From the NCBI GenBank assembly GCA_026261815.1, contig JAMPIT010000856.1, forward strand, positions 12,926,001 through 12,990,000: a stretch of DNA of 64,000 nt, read 5' to 3'. This stretch comes from Monarcha castaneiventris obscurior (taxonomy: Eukaryota; Chordata; Aves; Passeriformes; Monarchidae). The notes beneath the pieces were generated by a model that saw nothing but the letters and a program-made list of their open reading frames with translations, did no database searches and was not told where the DNA came from. Shown here piece after piece: positions 43,124-55,600 of this stretch. Numbering within the stretch: position 1 is the stretch's first letter; every line of letters begins with the position of its first letter. Made by a program: the position numbers and the translations under genes.

Positions 43124-46100
43124 TTTGCTCTTTGCATTTAGACTGCAAATCTATGCCTGATACCAAATGACACCAGATTGAGCCTAGATCATGTCATTGC
43201 ACAATACCTGACAGCCTTTGTGGAGCTGGGTCTGTAGGGGCAACCCTCGTGCAGAGCTGATAAATTTCTACCAATCAGTAAAGAGCCTTACAGATTTACT
43301 CCATGCTTTATTTTCTCCAGTCATCCCATATATAAATTACAAGGACATCTTGTCTTTTGCACTATTATTATTTATTTTAAAAGAGCTTATTTTGAAGTTA
43401 TCAAGAATCCATACACACTTATTCACCGGTGTAATTGCCTGGAAACTTTTCAGCCTTTCTGGTGTGACATTTCTCACCTTGAAAGGGACATTTGCATTGA
43501 GAGTTGAAAACAATTTTAAAACTCAAGGCTGAGAACACCTAGGATTGCTATTACTCATCTTTACCAAGCACTGACAGTTTTAAACCTCCTGAGCACTGAG
43601 ATAGCTCTGCAATTTCCTGGGGGAGTCAACTATTGTGCGACACCATTGTTTTCCTGTGATAGCACCTTCGAATCATTAGTCCACAGGATTCCATACATAT
43701 CTGTAAACAGGTATGATTTATAGCTTGTAGGATGGAAAATCAGACTTAAAATATTACATTAAAAAAAAAAAAAAAAACCCAAACCTGCACTAAAAAGCCC
43801 CTCTGGATTTCTGAGGAAAATGCCTCATCACTTTATTATTTACATTGGGACAGCTCAGATGAATAAAAACTTCATTGTAGTGGGCAGCATGTAAATAAAG
43901 AAAATGACAGTTCTTTCACAGGAAGTTTAAGCTCTACACTTAAAAATATCTATTTGAGACATCACAAGGGATTGATAATTCAAAAAAAATCAAAATATAA
44001 TTAATAGTTGTCTTAAAACTGGATCCACAACGTTTTTTTTTTTTTTCTCTCTTAAGAAAAATAAATAGGAATAATATGCTCTATGACATTTCAGGGAAAA
44101 AGTTATTACAAGCAAGTTATGATTTAAATAAACCCCCAAGAGCCACCAAGGCTGGATTTGGGATGATATTTTCCAAATTTTGTAAAAGTGAAACAGGTTT
44201 AGGATGCAAAACTGAGAAAAAGATAAATCAGGCATAGACTTTGGACAGTGAAATTTAAGGGGCCCAGTGGACCTTCTAATAAAATGGACTAGAACAAATC
44301 AAGAATAAATTTGAGATTTCTGAACTGAACCACTGTAATTAGTAAGAGGTAACTAAAACCCAAAAGTTCTCAAGAAGCCACACTGCAAACACAAGTTTCC
44401 AGTTCTCTGCAGCTTTGCTTGCAGAATTGTTGACTGGGTAAGCAAATATGGTCAGCTAATTTAGTGTTATTGCCTAATGATCACAAAAGAGGAAAATAAA
44501 TTAAGAAGTGTCACGCTTTTTCTGATCTTTTTCTGTTTTACAGGGCACATGCTGGTGTGTTGCTACTGTTGTTTAAGATGATGATGCCTTTAAGGTTTAT
44601 TTTGTATCTTCAGGCTTCTGCTGTTTTGTGATTAAATGCATAGAAGCAAGTGGAATAATAATTACGTAATTTATGTTCATACACTTCCTCCCACTGGCAG
44701 GTTGCTTCTTGACTGAAATTGTATTATTTGATTCATGAGCAGCTACCTATTAAAGATGGTGGGGACAGATACTGCAAATCCCTGAGAGCAATCATGAAAA
44801 AATATTTCAGCTACACCACTGATGTCAGGTCCATTTGCACATTTTTATCACTGATTCATGTGCTGTAATCTACTGCTTCAACTGAGAGCATTTATCCCTG
44901 CTACTTCTGAATAACATTAAAAGCATGTAGAGAGGTGAATCACACAGATCTAAGTGTGCAGTCCTTACCATTGATCCAGGCAAAATAGGAGTATAATTGT
45001 TAACCAAATTTGCAAATACAGAGAGGAAAATTTTGTAGCGAAAGGAATTAACGTGTGTGTTATTGTTTCCTTCCACTCTAGGAAAAGTGCAACACCTCAA
45101 AAGTGCCAAACACAGATAAATTAAACGGGAAGAGTTCTGCTAAAGATAAAAGGGGTAACATTTCTTTTCTGTGTGTATCCAGCTCCTGAGTGATGAAACT
45201 AATCATAGCTGGAGAGCAACACATTTACACAGCAGGGACAGCTAAAGACATGGTCCTGCACTGGGCCTCTCGTGTGCCAAGCTCTGCTCAAGCTTTTCCT
45301 TTGAGGGAGTGCAAAAGAGTAGCAGGGAAATCAGATGGAGACAGGAGTGAAGGAACCTGACCAACGTGACAGACTCATTGAGAAACGCAAAACAGATCCT
45401 GGCGTTTTCCAGCCTGTGCCATGGCTGGCAGATGGCAGAGTTTCTCTCACATCCTCAGTCGTAGGAACTGTAAATTAATTTTCAATCCATTCAGCTGCAT
45501 TCCTCCAAGAATGAGCTGCAGCCAGTGGCCAATTCCAATTCTGCGTCTCTATTTAGGTCTCTGTAAATAATAGTGAGGTTTTTGAGATTGTGATCTGACA
45601 GAGAACTCTGTTCTTTGGAAAGTTCAAGATTGTTCTTTGATTGAACAACATTTGAAAGTAAAGGAAACACTGAGGAGCTAAAGGCAGTATTTTTCATGGC
45701 AAAGGAAGTACATCAGTGTTTTGTCTTGTTGGAATCTGGAATGAGGGATTATGCCATGAATTCTGTGTATGTTGCTCTTAACAAAAACCCTGGAAGATAT
45801 GATTCTCTTACTTTACAATGACAGGACTAAAAATTGGTGAAAATCCTCCTCTCAAGCATTGCTTATCATGCTGCAATAAATTCCAAGAGCTACACAAGCC
45901 CAGCCTAACCAAGTATCCAGTCTTATTCAGAAACAGCCAAAAAAGTTACAAAATATTTTCCAAAAAAATCCCCAAAATATTTTCAAAAAAAAACCCCAAA
46001 CTATTAAGTGAAGGTTTAGACACTAAATTGAGTTACACTGACATTAAATCAGCCCCTCCTAAGGAATAACTTTCGTGTCAATCTATGAACTTCCCTTTTT

Positions 46101-48314
46101 TTTGTCTGTATTTCAGCAGCCTGAGCCCTGGTTCAGGAGGTGCCAGGGGAGGTGACCTTTGGCTCACAGCTCATGCACAGGGGGACAGTGACACAGTCAG
46201 GGGACAGTGATGACAAACCACACACAAGGCACCAGTTGTTTCACATGTGCTCTCTTGAACCTCTTGAATGTGAAATGCACCCACATGGAGCTGATTAAAA
46301 GCTCCTGTGAGTGTGAAATCTTCTCTCTGAATAGGTTTCTACGCCACAAAGGAACGTTTCACACATCATATTTGAAACAGATCGGAGCCTTAAAAGCAAC
46401 TTTATTCGACTGCCATTATGAAACAGAGCTTTCATTGTCTGCCACTGAAATGCTTTGAGTCATCATCTTCCAGTAATAACTAATCCCTTGCTCACTCACT
46501 CGGTATCTGAAAATTCATGGACAGCCCAATTACAGGAGAGGAAAGCAGCACACCACTTTCAGAGGCTGGACTCAAACACTCAACTACTGCTAAATGCTTT
46601 TGTTTCAGAGTACAATTCACTTAAGCAAACCAATTCTGATAATCTACTTTGAGAGCAGACTGCAATAATAAAAAGTTAAATTGCAGCAGCATCGTCTAAT
46701 AAAGACAGAGTCAAATATGATTACAAAAGTCAAGAGAAAAAAATAGTGTAATTTGAGAAAGCTGACAATTACTCATTCTCCATATAATATCCACAGCTTA
46801 CATTTTATTCTACAATTTTCCTGCCAAATTTACTTCTTAGTTATTAGCATTTCTGTGCCTTGAGTGACCTCCCAGAGAGCCCATTTCACCCCAACACAGG
46901 TACATGTGCCAAAGTCTACCAACATGTACATGTCTATTTTATACAGAATTATGGATGGCACAATTTTGGTGTCAAGGACTTGAGACTAATTACTCTCACA
47001 AAGAGCTGGTGAAATCTGTCCAGAACTCTATAGGGGCTAAAAAACAAACACAACAGGAGGAGTTTTCAGAATGGCATGATGCTCATGCACACGATTTCAG
47101 AGAGAATTTTAAACTTGACCTCTCTTAATTCTCAAGTGTTTGATTTTACAGAGTAATGACATGGGGGTTTTTTGTGTAGTATCTAATTGAGGGAAGAGAC
47201 CTTGAAGGGAGTACTTAGAGTGAATTGACAATTAATGTAGTTCACTTTCAAGTATTTGCTCAGCAAGATGCATTCTGAGTGTGGATCTCAACTGACGAGA
47301 CAGAGGGAACCTTTATCTACAATCATAAAAAATTAAATGCAGCTCAGATGGATGGCACATGTTCATGAAGATAATCAGGAACTTCATACCCTGTACTTTG
47401 TCAAACCACTTTCCTGCTAATGGACAGCTGCTGCTGATACGAGAGATGTCAGATTTCCCCCAGGCTCTGAAGAATGCTCATGTATAACTAAAAGCTTTGA
47501 GATTTATCTCCTGGAGCTGGTGGTAAAAGTCTGGGTTAAGCTTTCTCACAAACTGAGGTACATCCATAGCATATGTTCATAAAAGGAGAGAACCAGGTAT
47601 CAACCTTTGCACATTAACACCATCAGGGAGCTCACTAAAATATCTCTCTGCTCCCTCACACCCCAAGTCTTCTTTTAGGACTATATTTGAGATGATGCCA
47701 CAAGCAAGATGTCACAAATCTAAAGACAACAAAGTTTGTCTCTTAACTTACATTCGCATTTTCCCATTAAGATTTCTACCATGGACAGAAAAGTGGCTGA
47801 ATTATCTGATGACTCCCTGTCAGGGAATGCTGTCATCTCTCAGACATATCCAAGACGTGCAAATGATTAAGAAATGATCCTGCAACTCCTCTGTGCAGTG
47901 TGTGCTGTATTTCACAGCTGCAAACGTTACAATCTTCAATAAAGGGAAGGCAACAATTCCCTTCAAGTCATGAAAGCACTGAGCTCAGCTGTGAATGACT
48001 GCAGACAGAGCACGTTGTGACACATGCAGGAAGTGCTGCTTTAGAAGAAGATTATTCTTGCCAACATGGTTTTGATAAGGAACAAGTCTTTGCCAAGAAA
48101 AAAAAAAAAAAAGCTACGTTTGTTTTCCAAATCCTTATGTAGTCCTTAGCACTCACTCATTTGAGCTTCTCTTTGTACACAGGGCCATAGAGCACAACTG
48201 ATACAAAAGGAGCACCAAGCATGGGAATGGAGGGCCAGGCTTCGTCCATCATACAACAAAGCAGAATCACACTCGTAGGATAATATTAAACATACTATAA
48301 ATAAAATTAATACC

Positions 48315-49327
48315 ACAGGGAGTTTTACAAAATATTTATTTGGAAAAAAATCACTCTGTACAAATTTAACATTCTCAACACGGAAGTTTTATAAAAATGC
48401 TAACACAACATAAAGACAAGTGAAACATTAAACTGCTCTTCTTCTTAAATTACAAAGGGACAAATTCATTCCAAAGAAGCTACTGTAATTCTAAACAGTA
48501 AAGAGAATTTCATAAGATTTTGTTTTTTCTCCATTACAGACAAATACATGTATCAAAGGATGACTTTTCCCATCCTTTTATAAACTTCCCCCCCAAACAC
48601 TGTCCACAACTAAACCAAATATTCTAAATGGTTTACACTTTCACTGTACATAGCTTGTGCTCCAGGAAAAGGCAGCACAATTCGATCATCATTTTCTCAG
48701 TGCCTAACAAAATCTCACCTCTATAACATTTGGTACAAAATTGTCTGTACAAACCAACATTGCTCAAGTAAATTAAAAGCAAACTTAAAAGTTAAGAGCA
48801 TTAATCCGTGCCTTCAATTTGGCATTATGAAGAGAGAGTGATTAAGTAAAATTTCACTGAGTAAAACTCAGTAACTGGGATTACTGTATTCTTCTTTTTT
48901 TTTTTTAAGTAATTACTATTGTATAAAAAATTCATATACTGCAGGTTATTAGGAATGGCAGACCCTAAATCTAACAATGCTATTTCATAGTCTTCATCAT
49001 AAAATTAGATTTTTCTGTATATTATTTTTCCCCTCTTCATTTTAATCTATTTGCGAAAGCTGCTGTTGCATATCAACTGCTTAAACAGGAGGAAATGTCT
49101 CCTCATGAAACTAAAAACAGTAAAAAATGCCATACTACTGTAAACACAGCTAGAATGAAAACTGACAAAACGCAGTGTGACAGGTAACTCATCGCCTGGA
49201 AAGCTTTTTTCACATTTTCTTAACACAAAATATGGCTCACACCACAAACAACAAAAGGAAATAAAAACAATCAGGAAAAAAAAAGAAAATTAAAAAACAA
49301 AAACCTTAAACTAATGAAACTTTCAAG
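48315..49327 (-). other. TRRAP: TRRAP 3' UTR (approximate end)
   Basis: AT-rich sequence follows the TGA and reaches the first canonical poly(A) signal at 48335-48340. The end point is inferred from the usual 10-30 base distance to cleavage. It contains T-rich and A-rich runs on the minus strand. No RNA data were available, so longer or shorter forms are possible. Confidence 0.6.
48335..48340 (-). terminator. Poly(A) signal AATAAA for TRRAP
   Basis: AATAAA on the minus strand about 990 bases past the TRRAP stop, within AAATAAATATTTTG. A GTGTG-containing stretch lies further downstream on the same strand. It is the only AATAAA I noted between the stop and this point; an ATTAAA variant lies near 49040. 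Confidence 0.6.
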
Positions 49328-49612
49328 TCACAGCCAGGGGTGCCAGGCAGGGTCCATCCTGCAGAGGTTGTCCAGGCTGTTTGCAGCTGCCACCAGGGTG
49401 TTGACTTTGCTCTCCCCTCCCTCGAACTGAGCGAGGTTGTGGAGTCGGGTCATGATGGCAGTCACAGCTTTCTGAACCAGAGAAACCAGCTGCTGGCTGT
49501 CCATGTTTTCAGGCTGCCCAGCTGCTGACAGTGGAGACGAGGTGTCCTCTTGGGTTTTCTTGTGCCACGCAATGATTTCATCCCGCAGCACAGTTTTTAG
49601 GATGCCATCAAC
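49328..49612 (-). CDS. TRRAP: TRRAP last coding exon with FATC and stop
   Basis: Ninety-four codons from VDGILKTVLRDEIIAWHKKT to MDPAWHPWL, then TGA at 49330-49328. The final 30 or so residues (ESKVNTLVAAANSLDNLCR then MDPAWHPWL) form the FATC motif typical of the PI3K-related kinase family. The preceding acidic, serine-rich segment (QEDTSSPLSAAGQPENMDSQ) is a known vertebrate TRRAP linker. The acceptor is ACGTAG. Confidence 0.96.
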   Translation of the reverse strand, partial: VDGILKTVLRDEIIAWHKKTQEDTSSPLSAAGQPENMDSQQLVSLVQKAVTAIMTRLHNLAQFEGGESKVNTLVAAANSLDNLCRMDPAWHPWL

Positions 49613-52600
49613 CTACGTGAAGGAGAAAAATCGGATTATTGCACTTAACCCAAAGAACAATCAGGTTCTCTCAGGTTGCAGGATTGGAACTAGATTTTAG
49701 CCAACAGCATTTTGGCAGCATTGGTGCCACGCTGCAATTTCAAACTGTTCACGGCAAGTGTAGCTTCCAACTATCTTTATTATTTCCTCTCAAGGTGTTT
49801 CTTCTCATAAAAAGTTTCCATTACAAAAACACAACACAAGGACTCCTACAGAAATTAATAACATATATTAAGATATTAATACACAAATACAGTTGTGTAC
49901 ATTCTATTTTTAAATTACTCCACTAAATTCATGGCTTTTCCCACACACACACAGAAGTCTCGGGCAAAGCTTTGGAGGACTTTGAAAAGCTGGAGGGTTT
50001 TTTTGCAGTCATTACACTCTCAGGGATTATTATTTTCTGCTAAACAGGGAAAGAACACTGACTACAACATCCATACATATGTATCTAACATATATACATG
50101 TATGTTATATAGGACAGTTCTATCCTTGGATGTAAAAGAAATACCTGCAACAAATACTTTCCTACTTTTTCTCATCACTGAGCTGAGTTACTGATAATAA
50201 TCTGTCAACTCCAACAGTCTCAAGCTTCTAAAGCAAACTTTCATGTGTCCAGCCTGAGCCAAATTAAATGCATACACATAACAAATATAACATTTCCAAA
50301 AATTTCCAACATTTCAGCTGCCCTTTGCGATGACCTCAGGGTAAGATTTTAAAACAGATACTCATCATTCAGTTCCTACCTTCAGCAAAAAAGTGCTGCT
50401 TAGTTCATAACTTGCCAAACACAAGCCCACAAATAACCATGCAGAAGGTCTACAAACCTTGAAGTTTGGCTGTGCAAAGCAGCGAGCTACTGCAATCATG
50501 GAGGCAGTGAGGGGCCCAGAGACCCCGATGGTGGTGAGGAATTCTGAGATGTTTGGGGTGAGGCGGAACGGAACAGGACGATTGGCATCCAAATCTCCAG
50601 TGGCATCGTTGATGTCAAAGCGAAAGTAAGCGACGTTGAGCTTGCCAGTATCCTGGGTTTACAGAGAAAGGTGCACAAAAGCAATTAAATAAACTGATTT
50701 TCCTTCCTGGGACCAAAAGCAGTTGGATTTTTGTTTCTGTTAATGCTGAGTTCCAACAGTACCACAGTAGCTTTTCACTCATTTAGCCAAAAAGCTTCTG
50801 AGCACAAAAGTTAAAAATAAAGGCAGGTGCAAAGTCAGGTAAGTATTTATCTCAAAATGTTGTGTCTAAACCCATCACTAGATACATGCAATGCCAAACT
50901 TAAGGGATAGATCCTTCTGGATCATGATCTGTACAGAGTCACTGCCAGCAGACCTCTGGGACAACATTCAGTGTCCAAGGCTCACTGTGGGTAAACAGCT
51001 GAGCACTTAATAGAGGGATCAAAAAATCCTAATTGCTATACAGACTATATAGCTCTCTGTGCATTAAAATGACATTGAGGCTTTAATAAATACCACCTTT
51101 GCTCTTTTAAGGTGGCAAACTTCATTTTAAATGTTGGGTTAAAACAGAAAAATCATGATTAATAGGAGTTGTAGCTTGATGGCAATGCTCAAAAGAGAAT
51201 GGTATTTGAAAAGGGGTATAGACCTTTAAGAAAATGAAGCTCTAAATTTTGTTGTTCTTAGACCTGTTTGATTTAATACAGAGGTATTGTGAAAGCAATC
51301 TATCTAATCTTATCAATATATCTATATATATTGATATATAGATAGATATATTGAAAAATATATATATAGATAGATATATATATCTATATATAAGATATAT
51401 ATATATCTTAGCAATATATCTTATCAGTCATTTACATGAAGAGTTCCAATATCTAGGAAGGATTTCACAAAGTTCTAAACTCTCCCCATAGAAGGCAGAG
51501 TTGATGTCCATGGGGACTGCAGTTTGAAGTACTCCCTACAGGTTGTGCAATCACAAATAAAAAGCCTACTGAAGTGCACTGTTAATTATACATGTTGAAC
51601 TTTGACTCATCTCAAAAGCACAGCCCAAATCTCCATGTGAGCCAAGATGACAGGAGGAACAAACCGAAGCACACCTGGGCAATCTGCAGCATCTCGGGGT
51701 TGAGCCTGTTCAAATGGAAGATGAATTCTGCAAAGCCAATTAGGGCTAATTGGATGGTGAACATCTTCCGGAAGGTCCAGTAATCCGTGGCGTTGGGGAA
51801 GGTGTGCAGAGCCCACTCCTTGAGCATGCTGCGAGGCACCATGTTACTCTGCACCTCCTTCAGGATGTCCCTGAGAACCTACACAGGACAAGGGTCAGTT
51901 GCAAGAGGGCATTTTTAATGCACTTTTAACAGCAGATAAACAGACCTAAAGCAACTACCAATCTGCTTTTAATTGCTGTATCTCAGTTTAGGAAAAGCAT
52001 TAAAAAAAAAAAGAAAAATCTATCAAAATATTTAATTACTATAGCATGTCCTAGCCTAATTAGTTAGAAAAAGAAATAAAGTTAGGGTCTGGTTCTGTTA
52101 CCCCAGAAACCATGTTAGTCATGTTGACTTTAATTAAATGGTCGTTAAAGCTTCAAAAGTAAGAATTCTGAAAATAGAAACAAATGTTACACAGCACTTC
52201 CACTTTATTTTGTAACAAAGAAAGTGAGACAGTTGTTTAAATTATGTCTGCAATACGTATTTATTGTGTATTTCCAAATATATAATACACAATACATATA
52301 TTGTGCACATACATATATGTATATGCAATACATATAATATTGTGTATTATATATTTGGAATGGGACTGGCATTTTATGTACAAATTTGCACTAACCCTAA
52401 GATAAAAAAAATATATAATCTTATATATCACAATTGGTTGTTTGGTGGAGCTCACAGAAAGAGGGAGCTTTGTTCTTTCAGAGTACTTCATTTATTAGGT
52501 GAGATTGCCCATCTGTTTCTGTTTGGCTAAGATGAAATGGATCCACTGGCAATTTTAAGAGAAGCATTAGAAGAACATGGGAAGCCTGCCTCACATACCA

Positions 52601-55600
52601 TGCTGTAATGGCTTATGTAAATTAGGAATGCTGCTTCCCATGTTGTCAATTAATTATTTCTAAAGCACTATACAAGAGAGCAAAAAAAAAAAAAAATCCA
52701 TCAGCACCCTGCCTGTTTTCAGTCACATTTACCCAAAACAACTTCCGGCAACACAAATACAGCTTTTTTTAAATAAAATCTTTCCAAGATAACCTAAAAC
52801 ACAAGAGAGATATAGAGCTACGCAAAACCAAACCAAACTGCACAAAATCCAAACACCACCCGTGTGTATCTGTCAGGTATCTGACACGCAGCGGGAGGTG
52901 AAGAGCTGTGGGAAGAAGCCCGGATGAGGCCCCAAGTTGTGGTACCTGGTGACTGGCCTGTGTGACCCATGCCTGCACCGTGGCCAGGAGAAGCTCAGGA
53001 GAAGCCCTGGATGATCCCCATGCTGCAGTACCTGGTGACTGGCCTGCGTGCCCAACACCTGCACCGTGGCCAGAAGCCCCGCATGAGCCCCATGCTGCAG
53101 TACCTGGTGACTGGCCTGCGTGCCCTGTGGCCAGGAGAAGCCCCAGATGAGCCCCATGCCATGGTACCTGGTGACTGGCCTGCGTGCCCCGTGCCTGCAC
53201 CGTGGCCAGGAGAAGCCCAGAGAAGCCCCGGATGAGCCCCATCCTGCAGTACCTGGTGACTGGCCTGCGTGCCCCGTGGCCAGGAGAAGCCCCAGATGAG
53301 CCCCATGCTGCAGTACCTGGTGACTGGCCTGTGTGACCCATGCCTGCACCGTGGCCAGGAGAAGCCCAGAGAAGCCCTGGATGATCCCCAACCTGCAGTA
53401 CCTGGTGACTGGCCTGCGTGCCCCGTGGCCAGGAGAAGCCCCAGATGAGCCCCATGCTGAGGTACCTGGTGACTGGCCTGTGTGCCCCGTGGCCAGGAGA
53501 AGCCCCAGATGAGCCCCATGCTGAGGTACCTGGTGACTGGCCTGTGTGCCCCGTGGCCAGGAGAAGCCCTGGATGAGCCCCATGCTGAGGTACCTGGTGA
53601 CTGGCCTGTGTGCCCCGTGGCCAGGAGAAGCCCCGGATGAGCCCCATGCCATGGTACCTGGTGACTGGCCTGCGTGCCCTGTGGCCAGGAGAAGCCCCGG
53701 ATGAGCCCCATGCCATGGTACCTGGTGACTGGCCTGCGTGCCCCGTGCCTGCACCGTGGCCAGGAGAAGCCCAGAGAAGCCCCAGATGAGCCCCATGCCA
53801 TGGTACCTGGTGACTGGCCTGCGTGCCCCGTGCCTGCACCGTGGCCAGCCGGTCGTAGTAGCGGGAGATGGGGTTGTCGTGCTCGATGCCCTTCTTGGCG
53901 CAGCGCTGTTTGTAGATCTCCACCAGCGACAGGGACGAGGGGTTGTCCTCCACCAGCCGCATCTGCGGGGACACGGCCACCACCCGCGGCACTGCCAGGG
54001 CAGGGACACAGAGAGCACAGGGAAACTGAGGGGCTCCTCCAGAACCCAAATGTGACACAGCAGCCCCTAAAACATGATCCCCATCATCGACTGAAGCGCG
54101 TCGAGAGAAAATTTTTATCGCTAGGCTTGTAAATAATTTACAAGCTCAGTTAAAAAAGAATTACAGCAGGGTTTTTTTAAATCTTAACAGAAACATCAAT
54201 TGTATTTTCAAAAATTGAGCACTCATCATTCTTCCTATTTTTGTACCTTTAGGAAAGAGAGTAATACTTTGTTTTGATGCAAACAGGTTCATAATGTCTG
54301 ATTACATGACTTTGGCATTATGTCAACAAAAATTATTCTGAAGAACAAAGATTAGCTCATCAGGGTATTTAAAGTGATTCAGAAAAACTGGAGAAAAAAA
54401 TATCTGTTAGTTGAGGAACAGATGTTTAAATGACATAACTTGAAAATAAAATAGTGAAAACGGAGAAAAATATTCAATAATAAGAAAAATTAAGCCACTG
54501 GGCTTTTTCTTGATGAGCAGTGAAACTGCAAAAACCTGATCTGCACTTTTATGCTGCTCAGTTAATTTATCATTCTACCAAGTCTTCTGTGCATCCCCAC
54601 CTAGACAAACACAGACAAGGTCTCTTCAATAGCTGGCTTTTCCAGTGACACTGTTGGCACTTTACTTTCCATTTGTTTTAACAAATCCTTTGGCTTGTAC
54701 ATTTTGGTCTTTTGGAAGTCAGAACTCAAATATGCATTTGTTTTATTTTTTTATTTTATTAGACAACAACTAACCAATCAGTAACTATTCCTGAAAGGGG
54801 AATTCCTATCACTATGAGCATATAATGTCCAAATATTACAAATATACATTCTCATATCAGAGAATTCAGAAACTATATATGAAATTCAGCAGAAAAAAGA
54901 AAAAATATTTCTTCTGTGTTATGTGGAAGATGTAAAAGAAATTCAATATTCATATATCACAACTTGGGGAGAAAAGGTTTGGTTCTGTCCTTCTTGAGTT
55001 GTCTTTAAATGTTTGGTTCTGCCCCTCTTGAGTTGTCTTTAAATGTTTGTTTTATCCCTCTTGAGTTGTCTTTAAATGTTTATTCTGAAGTAGGCACACC
55101 CATTTCCACACCAACAGGGCCAGTGGGTATCTCTGCCTTAAATACTCACAAGGGCACTTGATCTCATAAGCAATGCACAAAAGCACTTCCATGAACACCC
55201 CAGATCCCAGGCAATCAGCTGCACTTCTCCAGAGGGCTGCTACAGCTCCAGACAAGACCAATCACCCACACAGATACGAATTTACCTTCTGAATATTCAA
55301 AAACCTCCAGCGATTGCAACCCTTGAGCGCAACTTACATTCAAAAACAACACAGACCTCTCTCTTTTCGATACCTGTGAAAAACAAGTGCCTTTTGGTGG
55401 TCTCCTTCCTCTTCTCCAGGCAGGGGTTGAGGAGGCGGAGGAGCTGCAGGACCCTCTCCTCGCGGCGCGACTCGGTCAGGCAGGCGTCGTTCATCACCAG
55501 GTACGGGTAGATCTTGCCGTTGTGGCCGCGGATGTAGAGCCTGCGCGCCGCCGTGTTGTGCTTCTGCACGATCTCCACCCTCGGCATGAACCTGCCAGCA

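Larger units (their letters stand above)
38801..48314. other. Intergenic DNA downstream of TRRAP, no gene recognised
   Basis: AT-rich sequence with A-runs at 43.1, 43.76 and 48.1 kb, an AT microsatellite at 40.6 kb and a small A-rich duplication (CAAAATATTTTCCAAAAAAA) near 45950-45995. No exon of a convergent neighbour gene was recognised up to the TRRAP poly(A) site. Confidence 0.65.

Noticed and set aside
52908..53848. CRISPR-like regular repeats
   Set aside because: Units are contiguous tandem copies with no unique spacers, in a vertebrate gene; the same applies to the arrays at 55.6 and 32.9 kb.
52962..54132. Plus-strand open frames of 62-152 codons across the TRRAP minisatellite
   Set aside because: They are antisense shadows of a stop-poor GC-rich repeat and of a TRRAP exon.
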